Shown here piece by piece: positions 62,994-64,000 of a DNA stretch of 64,000 bases. The notes beneath the pieces were generated by a model. That model saw nothing but the letters and a program-made list of their open reading frames with translations, was not told the origin of the DNA and searched no databases. Position 1 is the stretch's first letter. Each line of letters begins with the position of its first letter. The DNA comes from JBBRZM01 sp963813635 (GTDB lineage Bacteria > Actinomycetota > Acidimicrobiia > IMCC26256 > JBBRZM01): positions 558,001 through 622,000 of the forward strand of contig CAWEZO010000011.1 of NCBI GenBank assembly GCA_963813635.1, in the 5' to 3' direction. The translations under genes and the position numbers were made by a program.

Positions 62994-64000
62994 TCACGTC
63001 GCCCAGGCGTGACCCACGAAGAAATTGGCGAAGAGGAAGACCTGGAACATCAGAGAGGCGAGCACAAGGCTCACTTGCAGCACCGGCCGGCGGATCGTCG
63101 CGATCACGAACAGCGCGAACAGCGGGAAGACCACGCCCATGTACCGGCCCACGCCACCCACGTTGTCGCGCGACACGATCACGAGCATGTTGAGGCCGAT
63201 GAAGACCCAGTACTCGATCGGGAAGGGCAGCTCCCGGCGCTTGGCGATCGCATAGCCGCACAGGCCGATGATCGCGGCCCCCAAACCGATCGACAGCGCG
63301 AGAAACTCCCACCCGGTGTTCGATGTCAGCACCGGGTCGTGCAGCCAGTCCCACACCGACTGGAACGGGAGTTGCGTGTGCTGGCCCCATCCCTCTCGCT
63401 GGATGTCGAAGTACGCGAGCGCGTTGCCCGTGAGCGACCGCATGTACAGCAGGTACGCGCCGAACGCGGCCGGTACGAGAAGCAGCGCCGCGTAGCCGTT
63501 CAATGCGTGGCGGCTGAGCAGCGTGGCCCGCGCCCAGAGCCGGCCGCGCCGCGCCTGCAACTGCTTCAGGAGGATGATGCCGAGAACCGGCAGCAGCAGC
63601 ATGCCGAAGGGCCGCGTGATCGCGGCCAGGCCACCGACGGCGCCCGCGATCCACCATCGCTCCCGCCGCGCGGCATAGACGGCCCCGACGAGCAGGAGCA
63701 GAAAGAGCGACTCGTTGCCCGGCCACATGAACGCGTAGGCATCGAGCCAGGCCAGGAGTGCGACGATCGCGCCGAACGCGATACCCGGCGACCAGTCGAG
63801 CCGTAACAGTCGATACAGCAGTGGGATCGCCGCCAACGAGCAGATGCTCGCGAGCAGCAGGGCCGCCAGGAGGCTCTTGCCGCCGACGAGGAACGAGCCG
63901 GCTGCGATCAGCATTGGCCAGCCCGGAAAGAAGCCCCAATTGGCCTGCGGATGGTCGGTGTACTGGCGATCCTCGTAGCCGTTGTCGGCGATGTCGAGGT
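62994..64000 (-). CDS. Multi-pass membrane glycosyltransferase (PIG-V/GT-C-like), partial
   Basis: At least 335 residues in frame up to the window edge. The visible part has about nine to ten hydrophobic helices, for example LLAALLLASICSLAAIPLLY and LLLLVGAVYAARRERWWIAG. The segment GYEDRQYTDHPQANWGFFPG near the edge and ITRPFGMLLLPVLGIILLKQ resemble GT-C/PIG-V type mannosyltransferases, which use lipid-linked sugars. The ATG in the middle (63914) is not the start because the family sequence continues upstream past 64000. Confidence 0.75.
   Translation of the reverse strand, partial: LDIADNGYEDRQYTDHPQANWGFFPGWPMLIAAGSFLVGGKSLLAALLLASICSLAAIPLLYRLLRLDWSPGIAFGAIVALLAWLDAYAFMWPGNESLFLLLLVGAVYAARRERWWIAGAVGGLAAITRPFGMLLLPVLGIILLKQLQARRGRLWARATLLSRHALNGYAALLLVPAAFGAYLLYMRSLTGNALAYFDIQREGWGQHTQLPFQSVWDWLHDPVLTSNTGWEFLALSIGLGAAIIGLCGYAIAKRRELPFPIEYWVFIGLNMLVIVSRDNVGGVGRYMGVVFPLFALFVIATIRRPVLQVSLVLASLMFQVFLFANFFVGHAWAT

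Overview
The window is high-GC DNA from an actinobacterium, most likely of the Acidimicrobiia type. This rests on gene content: SenX3/RegX3-type phosphate signalling beside pst genes, an egtABCD ergothioneine cluster, SUF iron-sulfur genes with SufU and a Rieske-type ferredoxin, a UPF0182 protein beside a PDZ/Lon-like protease, a DivIVA-domain protein, a class E-like sortase, a MutT1-like pair beside ppk1, and AhpE. Genes are tightly packed, many with ATGA or GTGA overlaps. No tRNA, rRNA, CRISPR array, prophage or complete insertion sequence was seen.

Layout. 1-3.1 kb: end of pstA, pstB, then a sensor kinase and response regulator, probably one phosphate unit. 3.1-6.2 kb: ahpE, surE, a small helical-bundle protein, crcB, and a dynamin-like GTPase cut off by crcB. 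5.7-9.7 kb: a polyphosphate/nucleotide unit read leftwards (ppk1, CHAD protein, NUDIX, SixA-like phosphatase). 10-19.3 kb: MFS protein, Eis-like acetyltransferase, hydroxyacyl-CoA dehydrogenase, zincin, epimerase, PLP enzyme, a fused AhbA/AhbB-like protein and an HtrA-like protein lacking its catalytic serine. 19.4-30.5 kb: GAF histidine kinase, moaE, mreB, HEAT protein, sortase, Lon-like PDZ protease, DivIVA-domain protein with a C-terminal Cys/His motif, UPF0182. 30.5-41.3 kb: two SUF units, sufB-sufD-ferredoxin-sufC rightwards and sufC-sufS-sufU leftwards, whose promoters share an inverted-repeat operator; an L,D-transpeptidase, a broken LLM oxidoreductase, a hydrolase and a GNAT lie between. 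41.4-52.9 kb: a glycosyltransferase remnant, a debranching-type glycosidase, a phosphodiesterase, egtD-C-B-A, two divergent glycosyltransferases sharing a CATG start, and msrA. 52.9-64 kb: an AbiEi/DUF559 gene bracketed by two inverted copies of a 46-bp palindrome, a metallo-hydrolase, an epimerase, a pair of acyl-CoA dehydrogenases, a subtilisin lipoprotein, a structured leader-like RNA region, DUF1802, a hydrolase, an RmlA-like nucleotidylyltransferase and a membrane glycosyltransferase running off the end.

The shared themes are redox and metal homeostasis (AhpE, MsrA, ergothioneine, SUF, possibly siroheme decarboxylation), phosphate/polyphosphate handling, and envelope biogenesis. About twenty genes are split by one or more apparent one-base frameshifts while protein similarity continues in another frame. 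Because this affects core genes (ppk1, sufC, egtA, egtD), I treat most as sequence errors and annotate the full gene span. Two genes (the dynamin-like GTPase and one glycosyltransferase) have lost real blocks of sequence and are called remnants.
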